Source: DASPWV01 sp046727855
Lineage (GTDB): Bacteria; Acidobacteriota; Vicinamibacteria; Vicinamibacterales; UBA2999
DNA: 36,210 bases
Direction of reading: 5' to 3'
NCBI GenBank assembly: GCA_046727855.1
Contig: JBKPDL010000060.1
Span: forward strand, 1 to 36,210
The position numbers and the translations under genes are program-made. Position 1 is the first letter of the stretch, and every line of letters starts with the position of its first letter. This document shows, one piece after another, positions 29,191 to 36,210 of the stretch. Under the pieces are notes generated by a model that did no database searches, had not been told where the DNA came from, and saw only the letters and a program-made list of their open reading frames with translations.

Positions 29191-30240
29191 ATGGCGCGCC
29201 TGACTCGGCGTCACTTCGTGCTCTTGTTGGTGGTCGCGACCAGCGTAGCGGCGCTCGCATTGCTGGCGTGGCGCAAGCTCCCGTTTTCGGTGCCGGACGG
29301 CGTCGCGCGCGGCGCCACGCTGTTCGTCAGGCCGTATCTCGTCGCGCGGGACCTCCCGTATCGTCAGGTCGGCGGCTGGATCGGCCGCGCCGACGTTTAT
29401 CGCCCTGACGGCGATGGTCCCTTTCCGATCATTCTGTTCTTCCATGGCGGCGGCTGGGCCTACGGCAGTCAACGCGACGTTGACGTGTGGGCGACGCCGT
29501 TTCTGGGGTGGGGCTACGCCGTGGTCACCGTCAGTTACCGGCTGGCGGATGTCGCGCTTGCACCTGCGGCTGTGGAAGATGGGCGCTGCGCGCTGGCCTG
29601 GGTCGGCACGCATGCGGCGGAGTATCGCTTGGATCCGAGGCGAATCGTGACCGCCGGCACCTCGTCGGGTGGCCACCTCGCCTTGATGGCGGGCCTGGTG
29701 AATGGCTCCAGCGAGTTCGACAGGAACTGCTCGACCGCGCCCGTCCCAGTTAGGGGGATTCTGAATTTTTATGGAGTCACGGACGTGGCCGATCTGTTGC
29801 AGCGTCAGTTGAAAACCGCGCCGGCGGGCTGGCCGTTTGCGGTTGATTGGCTGGGGCAGGGCGCCAACCGGTTGGCGGTGGCCGAGCACTTGTCACCCCT
29901 GACGTGGATCGATGCAGGTGATCCGGCGGTCTTTTCCGTGCATGGCACCGCCGACACGCTCGTCCCATATCAGCACGCGGTTGCGCTGCATCGCGCGCTG
30001 GATCGTGTCGGCGTGGGAAACGAACTGGTCACGCTGCCGGGACGCGGCCACGGCGATTTTTCGCTCAGCGAGCTGGCCGAGATGGCGCGGCGCATGCAGG
30101 TGTTTCTTGATCCAAAACTCCGAAGTGCTCTTGTTCCTATGACTTATGGGCTCGAATCGATTGGAAGCACGGCAGCGTTGCCGTATAATGCTGAAAAGAG
30201 CGGGTCGGGTGCCCGTTCACAACTTTCCTTCATGACATAG
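29191..30240 (+). CDS. Exported or membrane-anchored alpha/beta hydrolase
   Basis: This 349-residue esterase-like protein has an N-terminal hydrophobic anchor (FVLLLVVATSVAALALLAW) after RR, possibly a signal anchor. The hormone-sensitive-lipase-type oxyanion motif HGGGW (85-89) and nucleophile motif GTSSG (S158) are present, with D255 (HGTADTLVPY) and H287 (GRGHGDF) completing the triad. The domain ends near residue 310 (MQVFLDPKL). The remaining 39 residues are not family-like and overlap the clpC promoter region, so a natural stop has probably been lost. ATG 29191 is preferred to an earlier in-frame start at 29110, which would run into the divergent PQQ gene. Substrate unknown. Confidence 0.87.
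   Translation: MARLTRRHFVLLLVVATSVAALALLAWRKLPFSVPDGVARGATLFVRPYLVARDLPYRQVGGWIGRADVYRPDGDGPFPIILFFHGGGWAYGSQRDVDVWATPFLGWGYAVVTVSYRLADVALAPAAVEDGRCALAWVGTHAAEYRLDPRRIVTAGTSSGGHLALMAGLVNGSSEFDRNCSTAPVPVRGILNFYGVTDVADLLQRQLKTAPAGWPFAVDWLGQGANRLAVAEHLSPLTWIDAGDPAVFSVHGTADTLVPYQHAVALHRALDRVGVGNELVTLPGRGHGDFSLSELAEMARRMQVFLDPKLRSALVPMTYGLESIGSTAALPYNAEKSGSGARSQLSFMT
30161..30189 (+). promoter_or_regulatory. Near-consensus sigma70 promoter of clpC
   Basis: TTGGAA (30161-30166) and TATAAT (30184-30189) are separated by exactly 17 bases, 62 bases before ATG 30252. This is the best promoter match noticed in the window. It lies within the 3' tail of the hydrolase reading frame. No CIRCE, CtsR or HAIR box was seen around it. 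Confidence 0.7.
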
Positions 30241-30251
30241 AAGGCGGCTGG

Positions 30252-32699
30252 ATGTTCGAGCGGTACACAGAAAGAGCGAGGCGAGTGCTCTTCTTCGCCC
30301 GCTACGAAGCAAGCCAGCTGGGAAGCATCTCGATCGAGACCGAGCACCTGCTGCTTGGGTTGATCCGGGAAGGCAAGGGTCTGACCAGCCGCATTTTCGC
30401 GCGCTCGCATCTCTCGCTCGAAAACATCCGCAAAGAAATCGAAGGCCGCACCGTCTTCCGCGAGAAAGTTTCCACGTCGGTGGAGATTCCCTTCAGCGCG
30501 GAAACCAAGCGCGTGCTGCAGTTCGCGGCCGAAGAAGCCGATCGGCTCCTGCACAATTACATCGGCACCGAACATCTCCTTCTCGGCATCCTACGCGAAG
30601 AGCGCTCGGTCGCCGCGACCATCCTGATGGAAAAAGGGATGCGGCTGCACCAGGTGCGCGAAGACATCGTTCAGCTGCTCAACGAAAAGACCACCCTGAC
30701 GCGCGTCAAGGAAACGCCGCTGCTGGTGGAGTTCTCGCGCGACCTGACCGAAGCGGCGATGAAGAACCAGCTCGATCCGCTCGTCGGCCGCGATTACGAG
30801 CTCGAGCGCGTGCAGCAGGTGTTGTGCCGCCGGACGAAGAACAACGCCGTGCTGATCGGCGAACCAGGCGTTGGCAAGACCGCGATCGTCGAGGGGCTCG
30901 CGCAGAAGATCGTCTACGGCGACGTGCCGCATTTTCTCGCCGACAAGCGCATCCTCGCGCTCGACATCTCGTTGATCGTCGCCGGGACGAAATACCGCGG
31001 GCAGTTCGAAGAGCGCCTCAAAGCGATCATGAAGGAGCTCACGGACAATCCCAACATCATCGTGTTCATCGACGAGCTGCACACGCTGGTGGGCGCGGGT
31101 TCGGCGGAAGGCTCGCTCGACGCCGCGAACATCCTCAAGCCGGCGCTTTCGCGCGGCGAGATCCGTTGCATTGGCGCGACCACGCCGGCGGAGTATCGCA
31201 AGTACATCGAGAAGGACCGCTCGCTCGAGCGCCGCTTCCAGGCGATCAAGGTCGATCCGCCGTCGGAGCGCGAGACCATCGAGGTCCTCATCGGGATCAA
31301 GGATCGCTACGAGACGTTCCATCACGTCGAGTACACGCACGAAGCCATCGAAGCGGCGGTGTATCAATCGAGCCGCTACATCACCGATCGCTTCCTGCCC
31401 GATAAAGCGATCGATCTCGTGGACGAAGCCGGCGCGCGCGCGAAGCTGCGTGAAGCGGGCTACAGCGAAGAGTTCGGTGAGATCAACAAGAGCATCCGCG
31501 TCGCCGTCGAGCAGATGGAGAGCGCGGTCTCACAAAAAGATTTCGACAAAGCGCAGTTCTACAAGGAGCAGGAGCAGGTCGCGCGCGAGAACCTGCAGTT
31601 CGTGCGCGAAAAGTTCGACGTCCGCTCCAGCGCGCGCCGCGTCGTGGTCTCGAAGGCGGAGATCGACGAGGTGGTCTCGAAGTGGACCGGCGTGCCGCTG
31701 TCGTCGATCAATCAGGACGAAGGCGACAAGCTGCTGCGCATGGAGCAGGAGCTGCACAAGCGCGTCATCAGCCAGGAGAAAGCGATCTCCGCCGTGTCGC
31801 GCGCGATTCGCCGCTCACGCGCAGGCTTGAAGAATCCGAATCGCCCGGTTGGCAGCTTCATGTTCCTCGGCCCGACCGGCGTTGGCAAAACCGAGCTGGC
31901 GCGCGCGCTCGCGCAGTTCCTCTTCGGCAGCGAGCATGCGCTCATCCGCTTCGACATGTCCGAGTACATGGAGAAGCACTCGGTATCGAAGCTGATTGGC
32001 TCGCCGCCGGGATACGTGGGACACGAAGAGGGCGGTCAGCTCACCGAAAAGGTCAAGCGCAATCCGTATTCGGTCGTGCTCCTCGATGAGGTCGAGAAGG
32101 CGCATCCCGACATCTTCAACATCTTGTTGCAGGTGTTCGAGGACGGCCATCTGACCGACGGTCTCGGCAATCGCGTCAACTTCAAGAACGCGATCGTGAT
32201 CATGACGTCGAACATCGGGGCGCGCTTCATTCAAAAGAAAGCGTCGATGGGCTTCCAGTCGGCCGACGCCGGCGAGCTGCAGAAGAGCGTCCACGACATG
32301 GTGCTCGGCGAGGTCAAGCGCACCTTCAATCCCGAGTTCATCAATCGCGTGGATGAGTTGATCGTGTTCGATGCCTTGTCGGACGAGGACTTGCGCACGA
32401 TTCTCAGCCTGTTGATGGACAACCTGAACGGCAATCTGATCGACCGGCGCATGCGCATCGTGCTGACCCAGGAAGTGGCCGACTGGATTATCGATGTCAC
32501 GTGCAAGGACCGGTCGTACGGCGCTCGTCCCCTGCGCCGGGCGATTCAGCGCTATATCGAAGACCCGCTCGCCGAGGAGCTGATTCGGGGCCACCTGCAG
32601 GGCGGCGACATCGAGGTGTACCTCGAAAACGGGTCGCTTGCGTATCGGCCGGCGGGCGAGCCGGTGGCGGCAGGCCGCCGCCTCTCTACCAACGTCTAA
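30252..32699 (+). CDS. clpC: AAA+ unfoldase ClpC (Clp protease ATP-binding subunit)
   Basis: This is an 815-residue Hsp100 ring ATPase. The Clp-N double repeat (1-145; TERARRVLFFARYEA, TEHLLLGLIREG, IGTEHLLLGILREE) precedes D1 with Walker A GEPGVGKT (203-210). A UVR-type coiled segment (about 411-450) follows, as in ClpC and not ClpB, then D2 with Walker A GPTGVGKT (540-547) and Walker B VVLLDEVEKA. The loop ..ASMGFQS holds a (L/M)GF-like ClpP contact, so it probably feeds ClpP, which is not in the window. ATG 30252 has an AAGGCGG ribosome site just upstream. It unfolds substrates for degradation, a role that fits the heat-shock genes at the start of the window. Confidence 0.95.
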   Translation: MFERYTERARRVLFFARYEASQLGSISIETEHLLLGLIREGKGLTSRIFARSHLSLENIRKEIEGRTVFREKVSTSVEIPFSAETKRVLQFAAEEADRLLHNYIGTEHLLLGILREERSVAATILMEKGMRLHQVREDIVQLLNEKTTLTRVKETPLLVEFSRDLTEAAMKNQLDPLVGRDYELERVQQVLCRRTKNNAVLIGEPGVGKTAIVEGLAQKIVYGDVPHFLADKRILALDISLIVAGTKYRGQFEERLKAIMKELTDNPNIIVFIDELHTLVGAGSAEGSLDAANILKPALSRGEIRCIGATTPAEYRKYIEKDRSLERRFQAIKVDPPSERETIEVLIGIKDRYETFHHVEYTHEAIEAAVYQSSRYITDRFLPDKAIDLVDEAGARAKLREAGYSEEFGEINKSIRVAVEQMESAVSQKDFDKAQFYKEQEQVARENLQFVREKFDVRSSARRVVVSKAEIDEVVSKWTGVPLSSINQDEGDKLLRMEQELHKRVISQEKAISAVSRAIRRSRAGLKNPNRPVGSFMFLGPTGVGKTELARALAQFLFGSEHALIRFDMSEYMEKHSVSKLIGSPPGYVGHEEGGQLTEKVKRNPYSVVLLDEVEKAHPDIFNILLQVFEDGHLTDGLGNRVNFKNAIVIMTSNIGARFIQKKASMGFQSADAGELQKSVHDMVLGEVKRTFNPEFINRVDELIVFDALSDEDLRTILSLLMDNLNGNLIDRRMRIVLTQEVADWIIDVTCKDRSYGARPLRRAIQRYIEDPLAEELIRGHLQGGDIEVYLENGSLAYRPAGEPVAAGRRLSTNV

Positions 32700-32723
32700 C
32701 CGCTGTTAGAATCGATAGGTTTA

Positions 32724-32742
32724 GGGCCACCAGGGGTGGCCC
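32724..32742 (+). other. GGGCCACC-AGG-GGTGGCCC hairpin before bamA
   Basis: A perfect eight-base-pair stem with a three-base loop ends 11 bases before the bamA ATG 32754, where the ribosome site should be. A TAGAAT -10-like box is at 32707-32712. The stem could modulate bamA translation or end clpC transcripts. Confidence 0.5.
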
Positions 32743-32753
32743 CTGTACGTCCC

Positions 32754-35405
32754 ATGACATTGACATTGCTGCCTCTCGCAGTTCTCGCGGCGCTCACGTT
32801 GCCCCTCCCCGCAACGGCCGCCGCCAATCACCAGGCCCCCGCGCAGGCCGCGCCCGCCGGCGCGCAACCCAGCCTGCCGCCGGCCGGGTCGGGACCGGTG
32901 TTCACGACGCTCGAACTGCAGTTCGAGCCGATCAACGAATCGATCATCGAGGCGCAGACCTATCTCTATTACATCCAGAGCGTGAAGCTGGTGAGCCGCT
33001 CGTCAGCCGGCGTGTGGCTGCCCTACAACGAGGAAACCGAACGCAGCCTGCGCGAAGACTTCAAGCGGCTGTGGGCGACCAACTTCCTCGACAACCTGTG
33101 GATCGAAGTCAAGGATCAGCCCTACGCCAACGGCGTGATCGGCAAGCACGTGATCATCCACATGGAAGAGCGGCCGCGCGTGAAGATCGTCGACTACACC
33201 GGTTCGACCAAGATCGAGCGCACCAAAGTGGACGAGAAGATGAAGGAAGCGAACGTGTCGCTTCGTCTCGACTCGTTCCTCGATCAAAGCGCGATTCGCC
33301 GCGTCGAAGGCATTCTTCGCAACCTGATGGCGGAGAAGGGCTACCAGTTTGCCGAGGTCAAGTCGCACGTCGAAGCGCTGCCCGGCGGCCCGAAGCTGGT
33401 CAAGGTCGTGTTCGACGTCAACGAAGGGCCGAAGGTCAAAGTCCGATCGATCGACTTCGTCGGCAACAAGGCGTTCAGCGACGGCACGCTGAAACGCAAG
33501 ATGAAGAACACCAAGACGCAGTGGATGTTCTCCTGGATCACCGGCCGCGGCAAATTCCAGGAAGCGAAGTTCGAGGAAGACGCCGACAAGGTGGAAACGT
33601 TTTACCGCGAGGAAGGCTACATCCAGGCGCGCATTGGCCAACCCGAAATCAAGACCCTGGAAGACTCCAAGGATAAGGAAACGCGCTGGGTGGAATTGCG
33701 CGTCCCGGTGACCGAAGGTGAACGTTACCGCGTCGGCGAAGTAGGCTTCGAGGGCAACAAGGTCGTCAGTAGCGAGGCGCTACGGCCCCTGCTCAAACTG
33801 AAAAAGGGCGACTTTTATTCCGAGAAGGACGTGCGCAAGTTCTTCGAGAAATCGCGCGAACTGTACGGCGCCGGCGGCTACATGGAGTTCACCGGGTATC
33901 CCGAATACAAGTTCATCGATGCCGCGGAAGGTCCTGTTGCGGGACCGGCGCAATCGAGCGTTGACGTCACGCTCAAGCTCGCGGAAGGTGAGCAGTACTT
34001 CGTCAACCGTCTCACCTTCACCGGTAACACGACCACGCGCGACAACGTCATCCGGCGCGAGATGCGCGTGATCGAAGGCATGCCGTTCAACACCGAGGCG
34101 CTCAAGTACAGCATCCGCCGCATCAATCAGCTCGGCTACTTCCAGAATCTCGAGCAGTCGCCGGACGCCGTCGATGTGCAGAAAACGCCGGGATCGAAAA
34201 ACGAGGTGGACGTCACGCTCAAGCTGCAGGAGCAGAACCGCAATCAGTTGACGTTCGGCGCCGGTGTGTCGCAGTTCGAAGGCTTCTTCGGGCAGCTCTC
34301 GTTCCAGACGTCCAACTTCATGGGCCGCGGCGAGTCGCTCACGGTGTCGCTGCAGGCCGGGTCGCGCGCGGAAAATTATCAGGTCGCCTTCACCGAGCCG
34401 TTCCTCTTCGATCGCAACATTACCGGCGGTGTCGACGTCTACAAGCGCTCGATTCAGTACATCGGGCAGTTCACGCAAAAAGCGGCCGGCGGCAACATCA
34501 TGTTCGGCTTCCCGATATCGGGCTTCTCGCGCATGTTCCTGACTTATTCGTATGAAGGCGTCAGGGTCACCGATCTCAACCCGCTCTACCAGGATCCGCG
34601 CATCATCCAGAACAACCCGTTCCTGCAGGACTCGCTGCTCGTGGGCCAGGGCGGCAAGCGGCGCGTGAGCAAGATCACGCCGAGCTACGTGTTCAACACG
34701 ATTGACAATCCGATCTTTCCCACGACCGGCCGGCGGCTATCGATCTCCAGCGATTTCGCGGGTATTGGCGGCAACACCAATTTCATCAAGCCGCGCGTCG
34801 AAGGCATCATGATTTTCCGGCACACTGGCCGCACGTCGATCGCCTTCCGTGGCTTGACCGAGTACGTGCGTCCGTACGGAAACACCGTCGTCCTGCCGCT
34901 GTTCGAGCGGCTGTTCCTCGGCGGCGAATATAGCGTTCGCGGCTTCGACATCCGCACCATCGGCCCGCGCGACCCGACCAACAACATCGTCATTGGTGGC
35001 AACAAGAGTCTGTTGTTCAACGCCGAGTACATGATCACGATCGCGCAGCCGGTGCGTCTCATCCTGTTTGCCGATGCGGGTCAGGTTCGCGATTTCGGCG
35101 AGTCGTTTGCGTGGTACGAGGACATCACCCAGCTGGTGTTTCCACCGCCACCGGTCCTCACCGACCCGTTTGCGACGGTGACGCTCACCGAGCCCAACGC
35201 GCCCGGACCGGAAAGGGTGGTCGTTGGCCGCGCCAACGCGTTCAAGACGTCAACAGGCGCCGAAATCCGCTTCTTCATGCCGGTCCTCAACGTGCCGTTC
35301 CGGTTGATTTTCGCGATGAACCCATCGCGCACCGGTGTGCTCGACAACAACCTGTTGCCGTCGAAAAAGTTCACGTTCCGCTTTGCCGTTGGGTCGACGT
35401 TCTAA
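32754..35405 (+). CDS. bamA: Outer-membrane protein assembly factor BamA (Omp85)
   Basis: This is an 883-residue outer-membrane protein with a signal peptide (LPLAVLAALTLPLPATAAA) and a short Pro/Ala/Gln linker. About five POTRA domains span roughly 70-500, with repeats such as VKVRSIDFVGNKAFSDGTLK, YRVGEVGFEGNKVVSSEAL and YFVNRLTFTGNTTTRDNVI. A 16-strand barrel follows, including the L6 motif in YSVRGFDIRTIGP. It ends ..FTFRFAVGSTF with the terminal Phe. It is the core of the machine that inserts beta-barrels. ATG 32754 gives a clean signal peptide; GTG 32736 adds six residues and starts within a hairpin. The gene following BamA in many genomes is skp/ompH; here a lipoprotein comes first. 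Confidence 0.95.
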   Translation: MTLTLLPLAVLAALTLPLPATAAANHQAPAQAAPAGAQPSLPPAGSGPVFTTLELQFEPINESIIEAQTYLYYIQSVKLVSRSSAGVWLPYNEETERSLREDFKRLWATNFLDNLWIEVKDQPYANGVIGKHVIIHMEERPRVKIVDYTGSTKIERTKVDEKMKEANVSLRLDSFLDQSAIRRVEGILRNLMAEKGYQFAEVKSHVEALPGGPKLVKVVFDVNEGPKVKVRSIDFVGNKAFSDGTLKRKMKNTKTQWMFSWITGRGKFQEAKFEEDADKVETFYREEGYIQARIGQPEIKTLEDSKDKETRWVELRVPVTEGERYRVGEVGFEGNKVVSSEALRPLLKLKKGDFYSEKDVRKFFEKSRELYGAGGYMEFTGYPEYKFIDAAEGPVAGPAQSSVDVTLKLAEGEQYFVNRLTFTGNTTTRDNVIRREMRVIEGMPFNTEALKYSIRRINQLGYFQNLEQSPDAVDVQKTPGSKNEVDVTLKLQEQNRNQLTFGAGVSQFEGFFGQLSFQTSNFMGRGESLTVSLQAGSRAENYQVAFTEPFLFDRNITGGVDVYKRSIQYIGQFTQKAAGGNIMFGFPISGFSRMFLTYSYEGVRVTDLNPLYQDPRIIQNNPFLQDSLLVGQGGKRRVSKITPSYVFNTIDNPIFPTTGRRLSISSDFAGIGGNTNFIKPRVEGIMIFRHTGRTSIAFRGLTEYVRPYGNTVVLPLFERLFLGGEYSVRGFDIRTIGPRDPTNNIVIGGNKSLLFNAEYMITIAQPVRLILFADAGQVRDFGESFAWYEDITQLVFPPPPVLTDPFATVTLTEPNAPGPERVVVGRANAFKTSTGAEIRFFMPVLNVPFRLIFAMNPSRTGVLDNNLLPSKKFTFRFAVGSTF

Positions 35406-35440
35406 AGAACGAAAAACGAAGAACGAAGAACACAGAAGGC
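35404..35440 (+). repeat. GAACGAAGAACGAAGAAC array after bamA
   Basis: Five or so AACGAAGAA/AACGAAAAA words begin at the bamA stop codon. Their reverse complement occurs at 35513-35548 (GTTCTTCGTG, GTCGTTCTTGGTTCTC), within the signal-peptide codons of the next gene, so the two arms form a fold-back pair. Confidence 0.8.
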
Positions 35441-35475
35441 GGAATTTTGCAATGGGGGGACGGAGATTCGTCGCG

Positions 35476-35934
35476 ATGAAAGCAGCAACTTTGAGAAAGG
35501 TTTTGCGGTCTCTGTTCTTCGTGCTGAATTCGTCGTTCTTGGTTCTCACCGCGGCGGCGTGTGATGAAAGTGTGCCGACGGCACCAGACCGCTCGGATCC
35601 CGTCATCGTGACGGATACCTTTTCCGGCACCCTCGGGAAGAATTCAGCAGCGACCCATAGCTTCACCGCGTCTTCGACCGGCAGCCTCACCGCCACGTTG
35701 ACCGCGGTCGGTCCCGACGCGAAAGGCACCGACGATTTGCCCCTGGTGGTGGGGTTCGGCGTTGGGATCTGGAATGGGCTGTTGTGCGATGTGCGGCTGG
35801 CGCAGGATCGCGCAATTCAGAGCACCGTGATCATCGGCAACGTCAACGCCAGCAATCCGCTGTGCGTGCGGATCTTCGACGTGGGCAACGTCGTGAATCA
35901 AGTCGACTACACGATTCGCGTGGAGCATCCGTAG
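35476..35934 (+). CDS. Lipoprotein of unknown function
   Basis: This is a 152-residue exported protein. ATG 35476 gives KAATLRKVLRSLFFVLNSSF and LVLTAAAC, a lipoprotein signal peptide with Cys in a TAAAC lipobox; ATG 35452 is an alternative with eight more residues. The mature part is beta-rich: DTFSGTLGKNSAATHSFTAS, SLTATLTAVGP, VGFGVGIWNGLLCD and VDYTIRVEHP. This resembles pre-peptidase C-terminal (PPC)-type beta-sandwich domains in pattern only. Two further cysteines (LLCDV and PLCVRI) may form a disulphide. The signal peptide core is encoded by the reverse arm of the GAAC-word repeat. Function unknown. Confidence 0.75.
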   Translation: MKAATLRKVLRSLFFVLNSSFLVLTAAACDESVPTAPDRSDPVIVTDTFSGTLGKNSAATHSFTASSTGSLTATLTAVGPDAKGTDDLPLVVGFGVGIWNGLLCDVRLAQDRAIQSTVIIGNVNASNPLCVRIFDVGNVVNQVDYTIRVEHP

Positions 35935-35940
35935 GGAGCG

Positions 35941-36110
35941 ATCACAGGGAGATCGGGGAGATCGGGGAGAGAAAAACTGGGAGATCAGGGAGAACAGGGA
36001 GATCAGGGAGATCTGGGAGATCAGGGAGATGAGGGAGATCCGGAGAGAAAAACTGGGTTTCCCCCCGGCCTCTCTGATCTCCCCGTTCTCATCTCTCCAT
36101 CTCCCTATTC
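35941..36110. repeat. GGGAGATCA fold-back array
   Basis: About twelve degenerate GGGAGATC(A/G/T) words (35946-36051), with GAGAAAAACTGGG inserted twice, are followed by a shorter pyrimidine arm (36060-36110) of ATCTCCC, CTCTCTGATC and CTCATCTCTCC words. This is the most regular of the fold-back arrays, with nearly pure purine and pyrimidine arms. Confidence 0.85.
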
Positions 36111-36113
36111 TCA

Positions 36114-36152
36114 ACGCAATGAAACGGTTAGAATTGAAGTTTCCCATTGCGT
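36114..36152. promoter_or_regulatory. ACGCAATGAAAC...GTTTccCATTGCGT inverted repeat
   Basis: Twelve paired bases with a two-base bulge (36114-36125 with 36139-36152) flank TTAGAAT, which includes a -10-like TAGAAT at 36129-36134. It stands 20 bases before the start of the last gene. It may be an operator over the promoter or a leader hairpin. Confidence 0.5.
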
Positions 36153-36171
36153 CTTGAAAGGACATAGAGCG

Positions 36172-36210
36172 ATGAAAGGTTTTGTTCTCGGCGCGGCACT
36201 GGCGTTGATT
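36172..36210 (+). CDS. Exported protein, 5' end only
   Basis: ATG 36172 begins MKGFVLGAALALI and runs off the window. It is the n- and h-region of a signal peptide, preceded by AAAGGA at 36157-36162. Its position after bamA would fit an OmpH/Skp chaperone, but nothing beyond the signal start can be seen. Confidence 0.5.
   Translation, partial: MKGFVLGAALALI

Noticed and set aside
30100..30251. CIRCE or CtsR operator upstream of clpC
   Set aside because: GTGCTC appears, but no paired TTAGCACTC/GAGTGCTAA or CtsR heptad repeat is present.
1..36210. tRNA, rRNA, prophage or integrative element
   Set aside because: No cloverleaf with CCA-type end, rRNA-like stretch, integrase, transposase or phage structural gene was recognised by eye. 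A tRNAscan-SE and Rfam run would be needed to exclude small RNAs.

Overview
The window is a GC-rich bacterial chromosome segment, densely packed and mostly read on the + strand. The gene content suggests an Acidobacteriota genome, probably of the Vicinamibacteria type. The reasons are the dnaK-dnaJ-hspR cluster, the HemW, MeaB and BamA homologues, a large PQQ dehydrogenase with N-terminal haem c domains, VanZ and DUF2085 membrane proteins, and many lineage-restricted secreted proteins. This placement is an inference from protein families; no rRNA gene is present to settle it. BamA, Lol components, lipoproteins and beta-barrels show a diderm envelope.

Layout. (1) 1-4.9 kb: chaperone block dnaK, dnaJ, hspR and a DnaC-like AAA+ ATPase. 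(2) 4.9-9.4 kb: hemW, two tandem secreted paralogues of unknown function, a small outer-membrane barrel (- strand), a secreted LecA-like protein and a fatty acid desaturase. (3) 9.7-14.9 kb: a tight five-gene operon of acyl-CoA dehydrogenase, meaB, a fused methylmalonyl-CoA epimerase/metallo-beta-lactamase protein, MTA phosphorylase and adenosine kinase. This joins odd-chain or branched acyl-CoA catabolism to purine and methylthio salvage. (4) 15.0-16.4 kb: a TetR regulator followed by the collapsed remains of a tripartite RND efflux operon. (5) 17.1-23.7 kb: a long co-directional run of small membrane proteins (DUF2085, an unnamed one, a 57-residue ORF, VanZ), enoyl-CoA hydratase, ribH, nusB, lysS and the LolC/E-LolD lipoprotein exporter. 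(6) 24.0-26.6 kb: a STAS protein, a secreted serine hydrolase, a 50-residue metallothionein-like protein on the - strand, and a second, decayed serine hydrolase. (7) 26.8-30.2 kb: a divergent pair, PQQ/cytochrome dehydrogenase (-) and alpha/beta hydrolase (+). (8) 30.2 kb to the end: clpC with a near-consensus promoter, bamA, a lipoprotein, and the first codons of another exported protein.

The most striking unexplained structure is between genes. At least seven intergenic spots carry short degenerate word arrays, and each spot uses a different word (for example GTTCCTnACGT, GGAGATTTGG, GAACGAAGAAC, GGGAGATCA). Several of these arrays are followed by an array of the reverse-complement word, so the whole could fold back on itself. 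Some arrays have entered reading frames: they encode the charged C-terminal tails of DnaJ and LysS and, in the opposite orientation, the hydrophobic core of a lipoprotein signal peptide. No CRISPR array, tRNA, rRNA, transposase or prophage was seen.
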